From contig JAJTUQ010000015.1 of the NCBI GenBank assembly GCA_021399445.1, positions 124,001 to 188,000 on the forward strand: a stretch of 64,000 nt of DNA, given 5' to 3'. The translations under genes and the position numbers were made by a program. Shown here piece by piece: positions 23,900-35,367 of this stretch. The stretch comes from Xylogone sp. PMI_703. Its lineage: Eukaryota > Ascomycota > Leotiomycetes. The notes under the pieces were generated by a model. The model was not told the origin of the DNA, made no database searches, and saw only the letters and a list, made by a program, of their open reading frames with translations. Each line of letters opens with the position of its first letter. Within the stretch, counting starts at the first letter, position 1.

Positions 23900-25520
23900 A
23901 TTACTAATTAAGAAGGCGGTATACCGTAAAAATATTGTTCATATAGCATTTTTCAACGCATTTAGAGTACATTTTCGATGAAGATATGAATAAAATATAT
24001 TTGTCTTCTCCGTTCCGGTTGAGTTCGTCCCTAAACGTCTATATTGGGCTCGGGAGCACTATCTCCGTGCCGGCTGAGATCAAAAGAGCTCTCGAAGTTT
24101 TAATATGTTTTCCTTCCTGGGTTCTATTGAGCTGGATTTTATCCTTTTCATACCCATCATCTATGGGCTCCTCCAGAAACGTAGATCGTCCATTGTAATT
24201 CCATTTTCCATAGCTTCTCTCTTCCTCTTCTTTTTAGGTTCCAGTGTCCTCTGTATCGCTTTCCACTTCCATCACTTCTCCTTCCGTCTGAGGCTTTTCG
24301 AATGTTCCAAGAGCATCTTCTTTATCAATATTTTTCGGCACAAACTTTATTAAGTCATCTATCACACTTTCATACCTGTTGAAACCCATACAGTGGTTTA
24401 AGTGTTTTCTTCTTATGTGACAGATGCGGGATCTCTATCCATGGCAGAGGCACTTGTAAAGTTAGGGGTCCGTGACTTTGCGTTTTAATATTATCAGGCA
24501 AATTAATTTTTCCCAATCTATTGAGGTTCTTGCTAATATTCTCTCAGCTACTGCTTTATTTGCTCTCGCAGTTATTCAGTACAATGGAGCCTCAAGGCCC
24601 CGGCTATCCGTCGTACAGCATTTACAGTTTCGCTAGTTACCAGTCCTATCTAGTTCCACCATTCTAAGGCAAACTTAATGTTCTCATACTTTTGTAATCT
24701 TGTCTTGCGCATTCTTGGCCATGTCTCTTCTCATCTTGTTGCTCCTTAGGATGGGCTTAATTAGGTCTTGAAACATAATCTTGAACCCATGTTACTGGAA
24801 TCGCGCCTCTCATCCAACGTTTTCCCCAAATTAACTCAACCGCTATTTGGGAACCATTGCTGACATAAGCGTTTACATGAGCGTCCTGTTGTATGAGTTT
24901 CTTGACGTATTCAAATCATCCTAACTCTATGTGTTCTACTACTGCTAGAAATGATTATTTTATCAACTCTCTAGGTTGTTTTGTCTCCAACGCTCGTTGG
25001 ACATCCGTCCACCTCACTAGTTGAAGATTCTGAATTATTATATAAGTATGAGTATATGCTTTCCTGTTTCCAAATTTAAAGTAATTGCCAAAATTGGAAT
25101 GGCAGCTTTGGGGAACATAAATTATCTTGTGATCTTTCCTATCTGGAGGTGAAGGCTTAGCAAATGAAATACTTGAATATAGTATATTGTTGGAAAGGAA
25201 AGGGTCTAGGGCTGATTCCCATCCAATCTCGGTCCCCCTTTTCAGCTTTGGGAATGACGATTGAAGAAGTAAAAATATAGCAAGCATTAGATATTTATTT
25301 CATTCCTTTGTTGACCAATAAATTTGGCACTAGAGGCTCCATTTCGCAATATAGGGGTATCTTCTCTTTTTTATGACTAGTGGTGAGAAGGAAGGTGGTG
25401 GTTTGGATCGGTTCTTTCCGGGATACTTTTGTGCCTTGGGATAAACCGATCCTTTCTTGAAGCGAATAGTTCAGAGACAGATTTAAGTTACCTTTGTTTG
25501 CTGCCACAACTGTCAACACG
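23900..25520 (-). pseudogene. Decayed coding sequence of unknown family, minus strand
   Basis: Broken minus-strand frames read as protein in short runs: RWTDVQRALETKQPRELIK near 24957-25020, then after a stop VNAYVSNGSQIAVELIWGKR and GAIPVTWVQDYVSRPN near 24760-24880, and ESVIDDLIKFVPKNIDKEDA near 24320-24380. Stops and frame changes separate them. The plus-strand open frames here are antisense shadows. It lies 3' of the gypsy integrase remnant on the same strand and may belong to the same or a neighbouring retroelement, but I cannot name the protein. Confidence 0.35.
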
Positions 25521-26289
25521 TAACTATCTTGTTTTATTACCTATGCTTTCGAAAAGCTCTCTGCTCAGCCGCCTCACTTAAATTTGGTATAATGCCGGGT
25601 AGCGCTTGGTAACCGGGATCTTTTCTTACCTTTCTGATTATTTAGTCCGAAGCTGACTTTGAGGTATAGTGTCTAGCACGGAATGCCTACCCGTCGTATA
25701 GTTGAGGTTGATTTATACGATCTAGCACTAGGAATAATGACAACTGAGGAACTGATATTAGATCCTGATCTCTTCCGAAAATCTCTTTCCAATTATTGTG
25801 TCGTTGTTCTTTCGCCACGAGCACCTATGACTATCTCTTCGATGTTTTGAGTCACTTTAAGCATGACTTCAATCGTTACGGGTACATTAGAGGACGCGGA
25901 CTCTTGTAAATATCATTTCCGTAGACCAGAAAATCACGCCTCATCCGTTTCTCTCCATTCTTTGGAATACCAGTGATACTATTCAAAAGTCTCTCACTGG
26001 AATTTCTTGATGATAGCAGAATCACAGTAAATCAATTTCCCACGGGGCTTACTGTCTGTTTTCTCAGCCCTTACTTCTCTCTTCCTTTTCCTATTCTCTT
26101 GGTGATCACAAGCTTTCCTCCCTCCCTTAAGCTCGGAGGTCTTCTAGCGTGTTATTTTGTTCTGCCAAATCACCCCTTCAGGAACGTTATCCCAGCTTTA
26201 TCGTCTACGTCAATTTCTCTTGGTAGACTATCATCATCATCATCATCCTGATCTTCATCTTTTCCTTCGTAAAATCAACTCCTCTTAAT

Positions 26290-26940
26290 GAAACTTTCAA
26301 TCCGTTTCTGGTAGAGGTTTCTTTTCAATTTGGTCCATCAAATTCCTCAAGGAAGTATACTCCTTTCCTGGTAACTAATTTTATAACTCTATACGCCCCA
26401 TCTATTGGTGACTAAACTTGACTGGCTTTAATTTTCCTGTTTTGTTCGGAGAGTCTCATAAGGATCACGTCTTTGATCCCCAACCCCCCAGCTCTGACTC
26501 TTGTGAGAGTTAAATTACCCTTTCCTGTCTATGCTTTTCCCCTGGAGATAGTCTCTTGCTCCCAAGACTGCCTCATTTCTCGAGACCAATCATCTAGCTC
26601 GTAAAGTTAGAAAGTCTGCCATAGATCTGACCTTCTCCTATTCCAATACTCCATGCCTTGTGCTTAGCCTCTATGGGCAATATCATGTTTTACCCTTATA
26701 TCGGTGCATATGGGACCTAATCAGTAGTGGGCTTAACCCATTCTGTTATCGAAATTGCGAAAAGTTTATTTCTTTCAGCTTTCTCTCTTCTGACATTCCC
26801 TACGTGCTTCATAATATCTTCCGGTTTCAGAGGTATTGCTTTAGCTACCGGTACCAGCGGTGATTTTGCGGAAGTGCTATTACTTCCGCGGTGTCCACTT
26901 TCTTCATGGAGTTTTCTTAAGATATTGCTTTTTTCGTCCT
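26290..26940 (-). pseudogene. Decayed Ty3/gypsy retrotransposon integrase remnant
   Basis: On the minus strand, ILRKLHEESGHRG (about 26890-26930) fits the H-x-H half of the integrase zinc finger of fungal Ty3/gypsy polyproteins. Further on, a run with TT, YAPI and LPIEAKHKAWSI resembles the end of the integrase core. TRKGVYFLEEFDG (about 26330-26380) resembles the C-terminal integrase region of these elements. The core with the catalytic DDE residues is missing or unreadable. Many stops and shifts are present and I found no LTRs. The element is long dead. Confidence 0.5.
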
Positions 26941-27729
26941 CAGAACTGAGAACTCTTCTCCTAGATATATTCTTTCCTGCCCTTAGTCAAGGGCGTCTTG
27001 TTCTTAAATTTCCGGAACTCTTAGCTATTCATTGCTCAGAGTGTTGAAGTGTTGAAGTGTTGTCAGATATAAAGAAATTCCTTAAATAGTTAGTATCCTG
27101 CCATGACCACTTTCTATCACGTAGTTTTTTCGACTACCCTCAACCGCCAATTCTTCGAATATCGTCGCGACTAGCAGCATTTCTTTCTTTATTAGGTACA
27201 CATCTTTAGGCCATCTTTAACTACAAAGCTAGTTGATGTAAATTTTTAGTCGCTTCGAACACTGGTAACTCTCACAAAGACGAACTAGTCATCCGTGATA
27301 TTCGGAGGCACTATTATTTTGTGTTCATTTACTTTATGGTAAATGAGGGTGTTACAGTATTTAGGAGTTATGGTCCTGCTATGTATAATTGTTGGGTCGG
27401 TGATTATTGACCTGTGCGGTTCTGCACGGCCATACTCTTACTGTATATAGAATCAATTTTGCTCATGAAAGTACTCGTGGAAGCTGTTCTTGGAGTATCA
27501 ATGATATATGCGATCACGGTTGTAGCTGCAGACTCCGTGAGCTATCAAGTAGTTCTGTATCTAGCCCTGCGTTTTTCCATATTCTATTCTATGCCTAAAA
27601 TAAACATACTATTATATTAATCTTGCGTTAAGACAAAACGAAAATAATACTATACAATTAAATAAATAATTCGAGAATATTTTGACTGACTGATGACATA
27701 TCGTACTACAGTATGAATTTCTCTATACA
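26941..27729. other. Intergenic with short repeats
   Basis: A small GTTGAAGT tandem repeat lies at about 27044-27061. No gene is supported; the overlapping plus-strand frames at 27407..27620 lack motifs. Confidence 0.4.
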
Positions 27730-27731
27730 TA

Positions 27732-29113
27732 CAGTATGTGGACACAAGTCTACGCGAAAACCCACTTTTTGCAAATTTTTCCCACCTTCCGCACCCACCC
27801 CCCTTTTTCAACTTAATGGCACGCCCACCAGGAACCCCTAGACCACCTCTAGCAGAGCTCTCCCCAGGCTCCAGAAACAAAATAGTGGGGGCAAGGCAAT
27901 CTGGAGTTAAAGTATCAAAGATTTCATATAGCCAGGGCTATAGTCACTCAACAGTGCGTTCTGTACTTGCCAACGCTGAAAACCAGGTCTCCTGTATCTC
28001 TAAGTCACGTAGTGGTGCACCCTCCTTATTAAATATCTATGACCAGAGGTTAATCTTCAGAATTATACGAGCAGAGCCCAAGATAACTGCAGCTCAATTG
28101 ACACGTGTGTTGGGAGGTAAGGTCAACAAGAAGACTGTATACCGATTTTTGAAGAAATCCGGTATACAGAAATGGAGATGCACAAAACGTATACTCTTGA
28201 ACCATACTCTAGCTGCTAAAAGGCTAGAATGGGGCATCAATAACGATAATATGGGATTAACTTATTGGAGGCGTTGGATCTGGTCTGACGAGTGTTCAAT
28301 TGAGCGTGGAAAAGGAGGTAAGTGGGACTTTGTTTTCAGGAAGCGAGGTCAGTATAACATACCATTTTCAAACAACAATTATTCAACCAATCGAACAGGC
28401 CAAGCTCTATAACCATGGGCTGTTCAAGGCAGGCCTATAAGAGGTCTAACGGTTATGTTCTGGGCTGCGTTTGGCTATAATTGCCGTACTGATCTGGTAG
28501 TTATGAAAGGAGACCCTGAATCAAAGCGTGGAGGGGTGACCTCTCGACGGTATCTTGAAGTGCTTGAACAACACTTGCCTACAATACTTGACGGCAATTC
28601 TATATTCATGCACGATAACTCACCTGTCCATACAGCCCATATAATTAGGGATTGGCTTGCTGAGATGGCTATAAACGTGGCCGATTGGCCACCCTACTCT
28701 CCTGACCTGAACCCTATCGAGAACCTCTGGAAGGTGCTCAAGGCAAAAATTATTGAGATGTACCCTGAGCTTGAAACGCTCAAGGATAACGAGGATACCA
28801 AAGAACTGTTGATTCAAGCCGCAATTGAGGCATGGGAGGCTCTGGATGTTAATATGCTGAATCATCTAATAGATACTATGCAACACAGGGTAGATGCGGT
28901 CATTGAGGCTAACGGGTGGTATACCAAGTATTAGATCAAGAGATTTTCAGCTCAAATAATTATCATATAGACTTTAGTGTGTGTAGAATCCATTGGAATT
29001 ATCCATTTTTCAATTGAATTGTAATTGGGTAAGATATGGCTGTCTGAAAGGGAGGTGTTGAGTTGGGGAAAATGCTATTTTTAGAAATCGCGTAGACTTA
29101 TGTCCACCCACTG
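27732..29113 (+). mobile_element. Full-length Tc1-type transposon, 1382 bp
   Basis: Terminal inverted repeats of 26 bases with three mismatches (left CAGTATGTGGACACAAGTCT, right in reverse CAGTGGGTGGACATAAGTCT, both continuing ACGCGA) flank one transposase gene. TA duplications lie at 27730-27731 and 29114-29115. Both ends are present, so the element could still be moved in trans by a matching transposase even though its own gene carries a stop codon. Confidence 0.92.
27816..28934 (+). pseudogene. Tc1-type transposase, 372 codons, one premature stop
   Basis: The frame runs from ATG 27816 to the stop at 28932-28934 and is interrupted only by TAA at 28410-28412 (codon 199). The N-terminus has paired helix-turn-helix regions (about residues 13-60 and 75-125, including TVYRFLKKSGIQKW). 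The catalytic residues are D158 in WIWSDECS, the Asp of FMHDNSPVH, and the Glu of PDLNPIENLW, with 34 residues between the last two, the DD34E spacing of Tc1. The stop falls between the first and second catalytic residues, so neither half can be active alone. The open frame upstream of 27816 starts inside the terminal repeat and is not coding. Confidence 0.9.
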
Positions 29114-29319
29114 TAGATCACAAAACCTATGCTTAGATATATTTACATATATCGTTCTTAAAGGCATATAGCAGTCAATTATGGCCCCGCCCGACCCACA
29201 ATCAATTAATTAAACCATTCATAATAAGTCACTTGCCTCTATCCAACAACGATGACAATCCATTAGGTTCTAGCAAAATATGAACGCAGACAACACGCAC
29301 AGTGTCAAATCACATCCTC

Positions 29320-29695
29320 TTATCTCGCTATTCTCCTTACCCCTACTACTATACCAGCATCTACCAGATAACCGGACGATTGCGGTATACAGTCGAGATT
29401 CAGACTCTGTTCCTGACGGTTATCTAGACCAAGAATTGATTGCACCCTAAGGCCATCCCATCCTTGTGTGCCTGTGTCCATGTCTAGCACCGGAAACTCT
29501 ATCAGTTCATGTCCATTCCAGGTACCCCTAGAGTTTCCCACCAATTTTGAACATTTGAGGATGATAATATAACAAAAATATAGTACTTTAATGCCACAAA
29601 GACTATGCAAGCTTAGTAATAATTCTGAACTTGCCGATGTGTCTGGCCACGCTTCTTCCACCTCTAAATCATGTATTGGAGATGGTTTTTCTTGA
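29320..29695 (-). pseudogene. Possible last exon of an unknown gene
   Basis: An open minus-strand frame reads as protein (KPSPIHDLEVEEAWPDTSAS..., WNGHELIEFPVLDMDTGTQG, SGYLVDAGIVVGVRR) and ends at a stop at 29320-29322. It has no ATG. A splice acceptor (ATCACGCAG) sits just before its start near 29697. Upstream, a second protein-like run (ELPIRLEALKAGLRSRR) is in another frame. One hydrophobic stretch (IKVLYFCYIIIL) could be a membrane helix. The family is unknown and it may be a relic. Confidence 0.3.
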
Positions 29696-30316
29696 CTCTG
29701 CGTGATCGAAGGCCAGCCTTAAGAGCCTCGAGCCTGATGGGGAGTTCAATACGGCTCAATAAATATATGAACTGAGTGGTGAAACCAGTATACCTATATT
29801 TGTTTTTGAAACCTAGCATATAGAAGTTGAAATACTCAGACCGTTAGCTTTTAAAAAATAAGTTAACTGCCAAAAATTATTTTGGTATAAAAATAATCAA
29901 AATATCTATCCCATAGGAGATCCTGGGTATAGAGATCAGCCCTTAACCGATGCTGAAAATAAGGTAAATGTATCAGGAGGCAGGATCAATTAAACACCTT
30001 AAATTACATAACAATTAATCAACATAATACACAAACAAGGTCTGAAATCGCTAGCCATATCCTTAAGGTCCTAACAGTAGGATTTTCAGCCTACAGAGTC
30101 ATAATTATCCGACACATGTTATGCAAGGAGACTCCAATTCTGGCATAGAGAAGTAACTGCTGGGCGATATAATACCCCTGAGGAACACTTACCTGCAAAA
30201 CCTGACGTCAAGCTCATATCGTACAGAATAAGGTACGTGCACATAGCGTATAAGCCTTAAAATCTATCTACGTATATAGATATTATGGTAGTGTCAGTGG
30301 GAACGGAGCAATCAAT

Positions 30317-30649
30317 ATGGAGAGGACATTGAAGTGTGGTTACTCTCTATCCTACAATGTGAGATACAGTATATTTCATAGAGAAGAATACATTCTGGCC
30401 ATCTGCCGATACCTACAACCAACACATAAAGTGATATTCGCAGTTTCCAAGGGGTATTTATGTGTTTCATATTATCTTCCCAAGCGCCCAAAAAAAGATA
30501 TAATTATTGATCGAGATCCAACAGGTGGAAATTTAGCTGCCGACTTAATCCCCATTGAAAACTTCCAAAGACTACTCAACGAAAAATGTGACACTATTCA
30601 TTTAAACTTACATCTTCGAATCATAACTAATGGATCGAAGTATTTTTGA
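30317..30649 (+). CDS. Orphan ORF, 110 aa
   Basis: An uninterrupted frame begins at ATG 30317. The second half looks folded (VIFAVSKGYLCVSYYLPKR, GGNLAADLIPIENFQRLLNE, HLNLHLRIIT). It has no signal peptide, membrane helix or known motif and no neighbouring gene on the same strand. Length and composition are only moderately better than chance for this AT-rich DNA. Confidence 0.35.
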   Translation: MERTLKCGYSLSYNVRYSIFHREEYILAICRYLQPTHKVIFAVSKGYLCVSYYLPKRPKKDIIIDRDPTGGNLAADLIPIENFQRLLNEKCDTIHLNLHLRIITNGSKYF

Positions 30650-33514
30650 TGGAGAGCATGAGTCAAACATAAGTCCTCCAAATGTGGTGCTCATAAATCA
30701 CCCAATAAGCAAGACTAATTACTGCGATCAGAGGGTGCATACAGAGATGCTGGACACAGAACTGAGCTTTAAAACAATACGATTAATTATTAATAGTTTC
30801 AAATAAAAATGTGGCTTTAGGGTTTTTACGACTTCTGTTAATATATAGTTATATAGAGATTATGCCACAGCCGATAGCCCTCATTTCTGTAGATCTGGGA
30901 CTCGTGTCCCGAAACTAGACACTAACATTACCACTGTAGAGGCTCGCAAGACCAACATTTAAAGAATATTATAGTGATCTAGGAAGTCCAACAACCAGAA
31001 TCGGTTGATTTCGGATGGTTGGCCATCGCTTCTGTAGCACAAATCCAGCCCGCCTACTGTGTAAGGATACTTAGAATAACATCTAAGAATACCAGCGCCC
31101 GAACTTCGCTCGGGCAGAGTAACTAGCCGAGGTGTTGTATCCCGAAGAGGAAGGTGAAATTATCCCAATGTATAGTCTGGAAAGAACTGCTCCTCAGATC
31201 ACCACTTGAAATATTACAGTAGCATTCGAGGGATGTAGTGCATTATTTCCGCAAGTCCCGTGGTAATGCCTAGTGGGACTATGTGGATCCCACATGCCGT
31301 GAGGAGGACCCCCTTAGACTACTATACTGAGAGCGATCCAATCTCACATGATGCCAAACAAACCATCCTCCGTAATCTATGCTCATTAACAGAAAATGCC
31401 AATAAAACGGCGCCATTCGACCAGTAAGAATTCAAGACGCACGGACTGCAGAGAATAGTTATTTGGTATCCCATCCAGCAGAATACCACTCCTGTTATTA
31501 AGGGGTTACGAATGAGCATTCCCAAAACCTGCACCCACAATTTCCGAGTTCGAGATGACCCGTCAGAGTACCTATTAGGTCAAAGCGCGCATCCACATGC
31601 GAAATGGGGTCTAGATGAAAAGAGGGATGGCATGCAGATGGGGCTCCGGGGGAACGAGACCACTTGATTGCCCCACTGTATTAATATTTAGCCGCCAATA
31701 ATCATCCTGTTTTACCGTTTGGTCTGCGTACCGCTCGTGTCTGATTAAGACGGCCTAGCCAACAAACGACCTAAAAACCCGGGAGTTTGGTTCTCGGGTC
31801 TAGGAATGCTAGTAGTTGAATTCCGGTTGGTAGTCCAGGCAGGGGGCTGCTTTGGCGTTTAAGTCCGTACATAGAGTAGTACTTACGTACTGTACCGCAG
31901 TGTAACGGTGGCATTCCCGCCCAATGATTCCTCAACGGCTCAAGCCACCAACAAGTAAAACTGAAATGCTGTCACACATCTTCACCTTTTCCGAGAATCG
32001 TACGAGAATTGTTTGGTGAATGTTCTGTTGGGGAAGAGATGTTGGTCAATCGAGTTGCTTGATACGCCAAAGCTTCATCATTAACCTCGGCTGATTGGAA
32101 ATACTGAGGCGCAGCGGCTCGAGCGGTGAATTATCAACACAGCACTAGCAGGGGAGCCTAGGATTGCACAATATCCCTATCCATATTCAGTAGTGGGCAT
32201 CTCTATTCACAGTTTCCGAAAGGATGGGAATGCAAGTATTACCTCTTATGGGCAAGTATAATGCTCCCCTCCTAGTGCTGCATCGCTGTCCCAGTTTGAA
32301 GTTCCTCATAAGCGAACTCACGATCACAGAACAGGATTCGGTAAAAAGTCCTGACATGATTTTACTAACCACCAGCTGGTTGAGTAGGAAAAAAAATCGC
32401 GTAATGCGACATCACAATTAAAAGGGTTGTCTCCACCCGCGCAGTAAAGCTGATGTAATGATATTGCTGATATCCGGACTTACAAGGTGCGGAGGCGTCA
32501 CTACGATATTCGAATGCGATTAGCGTAATTGAACGGCCGGGCCTGGATTTGGATATGTCTTAGTGAAGTGTTATGAGATTTTTCTACCTACAGTTAGAGC
32601 GTTCTTGCCGCAGAAAAGACTGGTGAGCTAGGTATTGACCGTTGATCGATTCTTCTGCACTACCTTGGAAGAGGGTAAGTGACAGAAGCGGCCTAGCTAG
32701 CGCACGGCCTAGCGCACGGCCATGGCCGCGTTACACGAATGCGGAAGCTGTGATACAGTACACCGCTTATGTGGAATTGCGCGTGTTGGATCCAACAACG
32801 TGGTAGACGCTAATTATTGCGTGGGCTCATATGGATTGATTCACGGGCCGACTGATGGCATCAAGCATCTGGGGGTTCGAACTCTGATTGCAGCCCTACT
32901 TGGATCCTCCCATTAGCACGCAATTATTGTGTCACATCCGTGTGGTCGGGTTAATGTACCCTTAGATGTGAGAAAGAATCGGGGACAAAGTGTCATAAAG
33001 GCGCTTAAACCGCGACTATTGGTACAGTACGCTCGTACACTGGCTAGTTGTGTTGGTGGGAATTACCCAACGCGGGATGCCATGCCTTGGAGTAGCGGCG
33101 AATGACACGGTCCTGTTTCAGGAACCAGGCCTAGGTATAGTAACCGGAACTACTGGGGAACATACGAGCCCAGGGCATTTTCTGAGCCATGGACATTAAC
33201 TGAAACACTATCAAAATTAGGTGAATGAGACGCTAATTAGTCAATCTTCACCTTTTCAACTATCTACTGCCTCCCCTTCGAAGGCTACGATCTACACTTC
33301 TGAGACCTGAATCCAATCCAATCACGGTTACAAGGACAACAACTCCAATTCACCTCCAACATGAAATATGTTGCGGTCGCTGTAAATAGTCCTTCGTAAT
33401 TCTTCACCTCCACCCTATTATATCCGAGCTAGTTTAGTGGGTAATTGGTTTTCCTGAGGCCGTAAGTGCTAAATAGAGCGTGGTTAGCTAAAGCACAATC
33501 TTAAAGTAAGAAAC

Positions 33515-33931
33515 TCACTTGTTCTGCACGCTCGCTCGCTGGATCTCCTCAATTTGTTTCACCAGATGTTGAGTAATTTGACTCATTCCCTCGAACTTCT
33601 CCTCAAAAAACGCTACGGTATTTACACGCTCTTTCTGATTCATTTCCATCACCTTCTCTTTGAGAAACTCAACCCAAATCTCCTCCAGCAGAGAAAACAG
33701 TAGTGTCTTGATGGGAGATTCCATATATGGCCACACGGTTTTTACGAGAAGTTTGGTGTTCTCCTCATCCTCTTTCGTAGCTGTTGATATATCTTGCGGG
33801 CCATGTTTTTGCTGATAGTCCTCCAGGGGAGTTCCGGCCGGTAGAGTTTTCGTTCCTTTCTCTCCATGAGGTGCTTGAGCGGCTCTCGCTGCTCGAAGTC
33901 GATTATATATGTCGTCGTGAGTATGACCCAT
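33515..33931 (-). CDS. Orphan helical protein, 138 aa
   Basis: The frame starts MGHTHDDIYNRLRAARAAQA at ATG 33931. The N-terminal third is polar. Residues 50-138 are predicted amphipathic helices (LLVKTVWPYMESPIKTLLFS, EIWVEFLKEKVMEMNQKERV, MSQITQHLVKQIEEIQRAS), suggesting a coiled-coil or helical bundle. The stop overlaps a consensus donor (AAC AAGTGAGT at 33518); splicing to the acceptor at 33454-33455 would give a different short tail ending at 33429. It is divergent from the bZIP-like gene at 34336, with about 400 bases between their start codons. Function is unknown. Confidence 0.55.
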   Translation of the reverse strand: MGHTHDDIYNRLRAARAAQAPHGEKGTKTLPAGTPLEDYQQKHGPQDISTATKEDEENTKLLVKTVWPYMESPIKTLLFSLLEEIWVEFLKEKVMEMNQKERVNTVAFFEEKFEGMSQITQHLVKQIEEIQRASVQNK

Positions 33932-34335
33932 TATACATTAAAGACTCTGAGATGATACAAAGTTGAGTGTGTAGTTTTGTTGAGTATACGTGATTTGAAA
34001 ACAAGACTTAATGTACTGAGAAAGGATTAAGGAAATTTTGAATGGATGGAGGGAGAGAAGTCACTTGATCAAATCTCCATGCAACTAGGATCTGAATGGC
34101 GCTATCAATGTCCCCCTACCCCTTCATGCTGACCTCTTGGCACGAGGTGGGGCATGTTGGAGCACTGACAGGCATGGTTGTCACACTATGCTGACCTACA
34201 TATTTCTTCCGTCACACGTAACGGTAAAGAGATAAGGGACATGGGTGTCCCTCAAGTCAGCCTGGAAATAAATAAAATTAGACCCTACCAAATAGGTATG
34301 GTTATACTTTGTCATATTCCTAACACATTGCCGTC

Positions 34336-35367
34336 ATGAATAATGAGGAAGAGTACCTAGAGGCCCAGAAGCAGTACCACCTTTACCAAAACCACTTAAA
34401 AAGTCTCATATGGGGGCATATTAGAGGAGATTCACGAAGAACCGCCCAAAACAGGATCAACCAAAGGAATTGTCGTGCAAAGAAAAGACACAGAACCTCT
34501 CAAAACGAAATAGATTATATAACGCTTGAGCAGAAAACCAGAGAGAAGATCAAGGAAATGCAGACGCGGAGCGAGAAGCGCGAGGAACCGTACGACGGAT
34601 CGGAGCTACCAAAGAGAAAAAAAAGACTAAAAAGGCCCGATATGCAAGGCGATTCTATAGTGGTTGACCAACAATACCCTGCACGTGACGTCGGTGCTAG
34701 TGGTGAACTGTCAGCTAATAAATCTCTTAATACTTCAACTCTCTCTCATCTCGACTCCATGAAGCCTAATGGTGCCGCTGTCCATTCCTTCGAATCCCAA
34801 ACGCTCTTACCAACTTCGAATGAGGACGAGTTAATAGATTCTTCTCATCCATATTACCACAACAATATGAACGTCTCCGATCCGGCGCTTGATGAGTGGA
34901 GCCGTTACCTAAATTTCGACGTTACGGATACAGTACCTACGGATAATGGGATCCAGACGATCTCAGAGGTGATAAACATTACCCCACAAATTGAGCTAGC
35001 TTTGGGGGATGCACCGACTAGGCCAGCTACGCTGAAGCCCACACAGGACTTTCCTAACATTGTTCGACCACCATATCCGGAAGGAGTGAAGCCACTAGAA
35101 GGAAGTACGGCAAACGGACCAAAAGACTTGTTCAGAATACAGAATCACATACATAGGTGGATGCCCACGTCATTACACGAAGGGAAGGATCCCTATGTGG
35201 GAACGAAAAAGTTCGAAGGTGTGCCAGAAGGGTCTGGGCGTACTTTGACCGGCCACCGAGGTTCTACTGGAATGGATGCCGGAGGAAACGAGCAAGAAGC
35301 GAAGCTCTCGAGGATAGCGGTCCTGCGTGCACTGGAAATTATTGGAGTTAAACCTATAGAGGGATAA
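34336..35367 (+). CDS. bZIP-like nuclear protein, 343 aa, without a clear leucine zipper
   Basis: A single-exon frame begins at ATG 34336. Residues 34-53 (RRTAQNRINQRNCRAKKRHR) form a bZIP-type basic region. The N-x7-R core NRINQRNCR resembles the Yap/AP-1-type fungal NxxAQxxFR, with Asn for Ala and Cys for Phe. The heptad positions after it do not hold leucines (SQNEIDYITLEQKTREKIKE), so a normal zipper is absent or very weak. A basic cluster (PKRKKRLKR, about 91-99) is a probable nuclear signal. The rest is polar and Ser/Pro-rich until a short conserved-looking tail (LSRIAVLRALEIIGVKP). By family it would bind DNA as a dimer, but that is uncertain here. It is divergent from the 138-aa gene. 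Confidence 0.65.
   Translation: MNNEEEYLEAQKQYHLYQNHLKSLIWGHIRGDSRRTAQNRINQRNCRAKKRHRTSQNEIDYITLEQKTREKIKEMQTRSEKREEPYDGSELPKRKKRLKRPDMQGDSIVVDQQYPARDVGASGELSANKSLNTSTLSHLDSMKPNGAAVHSFESQTLLPTSNEDELIDSSHPYYHNNMNVSDPALDEWSRYLNFDVTDTVPTDNGIQTISEVINITPQIELALGDAPTRPATLKPTQDFPNIVRPPYPEGVKPLEGSTANGPKDLFRIQNHIHRWMPTSLHEGKDPYVGTKKFEGVPEGSGRTLTGHRGSTGMDAGGNEQEAKLSRIAVLRALEIIGVKPIEG

Larger units (their letters stand above)
29116..33428. other. Gene-poor stretch, partly less AT-rich
   Basis: About 4.3 kb with two short candidates listed separately (29320..29661 and 30317..30649). Between about 31000 and 33200 the sequence is noticeably richer in G and C than its surroundings, with small foldbacks such as GCCCGAACTTCGCTCGGGC at 31097 and a repeated CTAGCGCACGGC at about 32695-32720. 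It has no defensible gene. No tRNA fold could be completed around the B-box-like GGTTCGAACTC at 32874. Confidence 0.4.

Noticed and set aside
26230..26248. ATC trinucleotide run as a regulatory or satellite feature
   Set aside because: Only about six units; an ordinary short microsatellite.
23986..27620. Many plus-strand ORFs rich in Phe, Ser and Leu
   Set aside because: They are antisense to decayed minus-strand coding sequence; their composition reflects pyrimidine-rich complement, not protein.
32722..32916. tRNA gene suggested by GGTTCGAACTC at 32874
   Set aside because: No matching T-stem, acceptor stem or A box at the right distance could be formed, so the B-box-like word is taken as chance.
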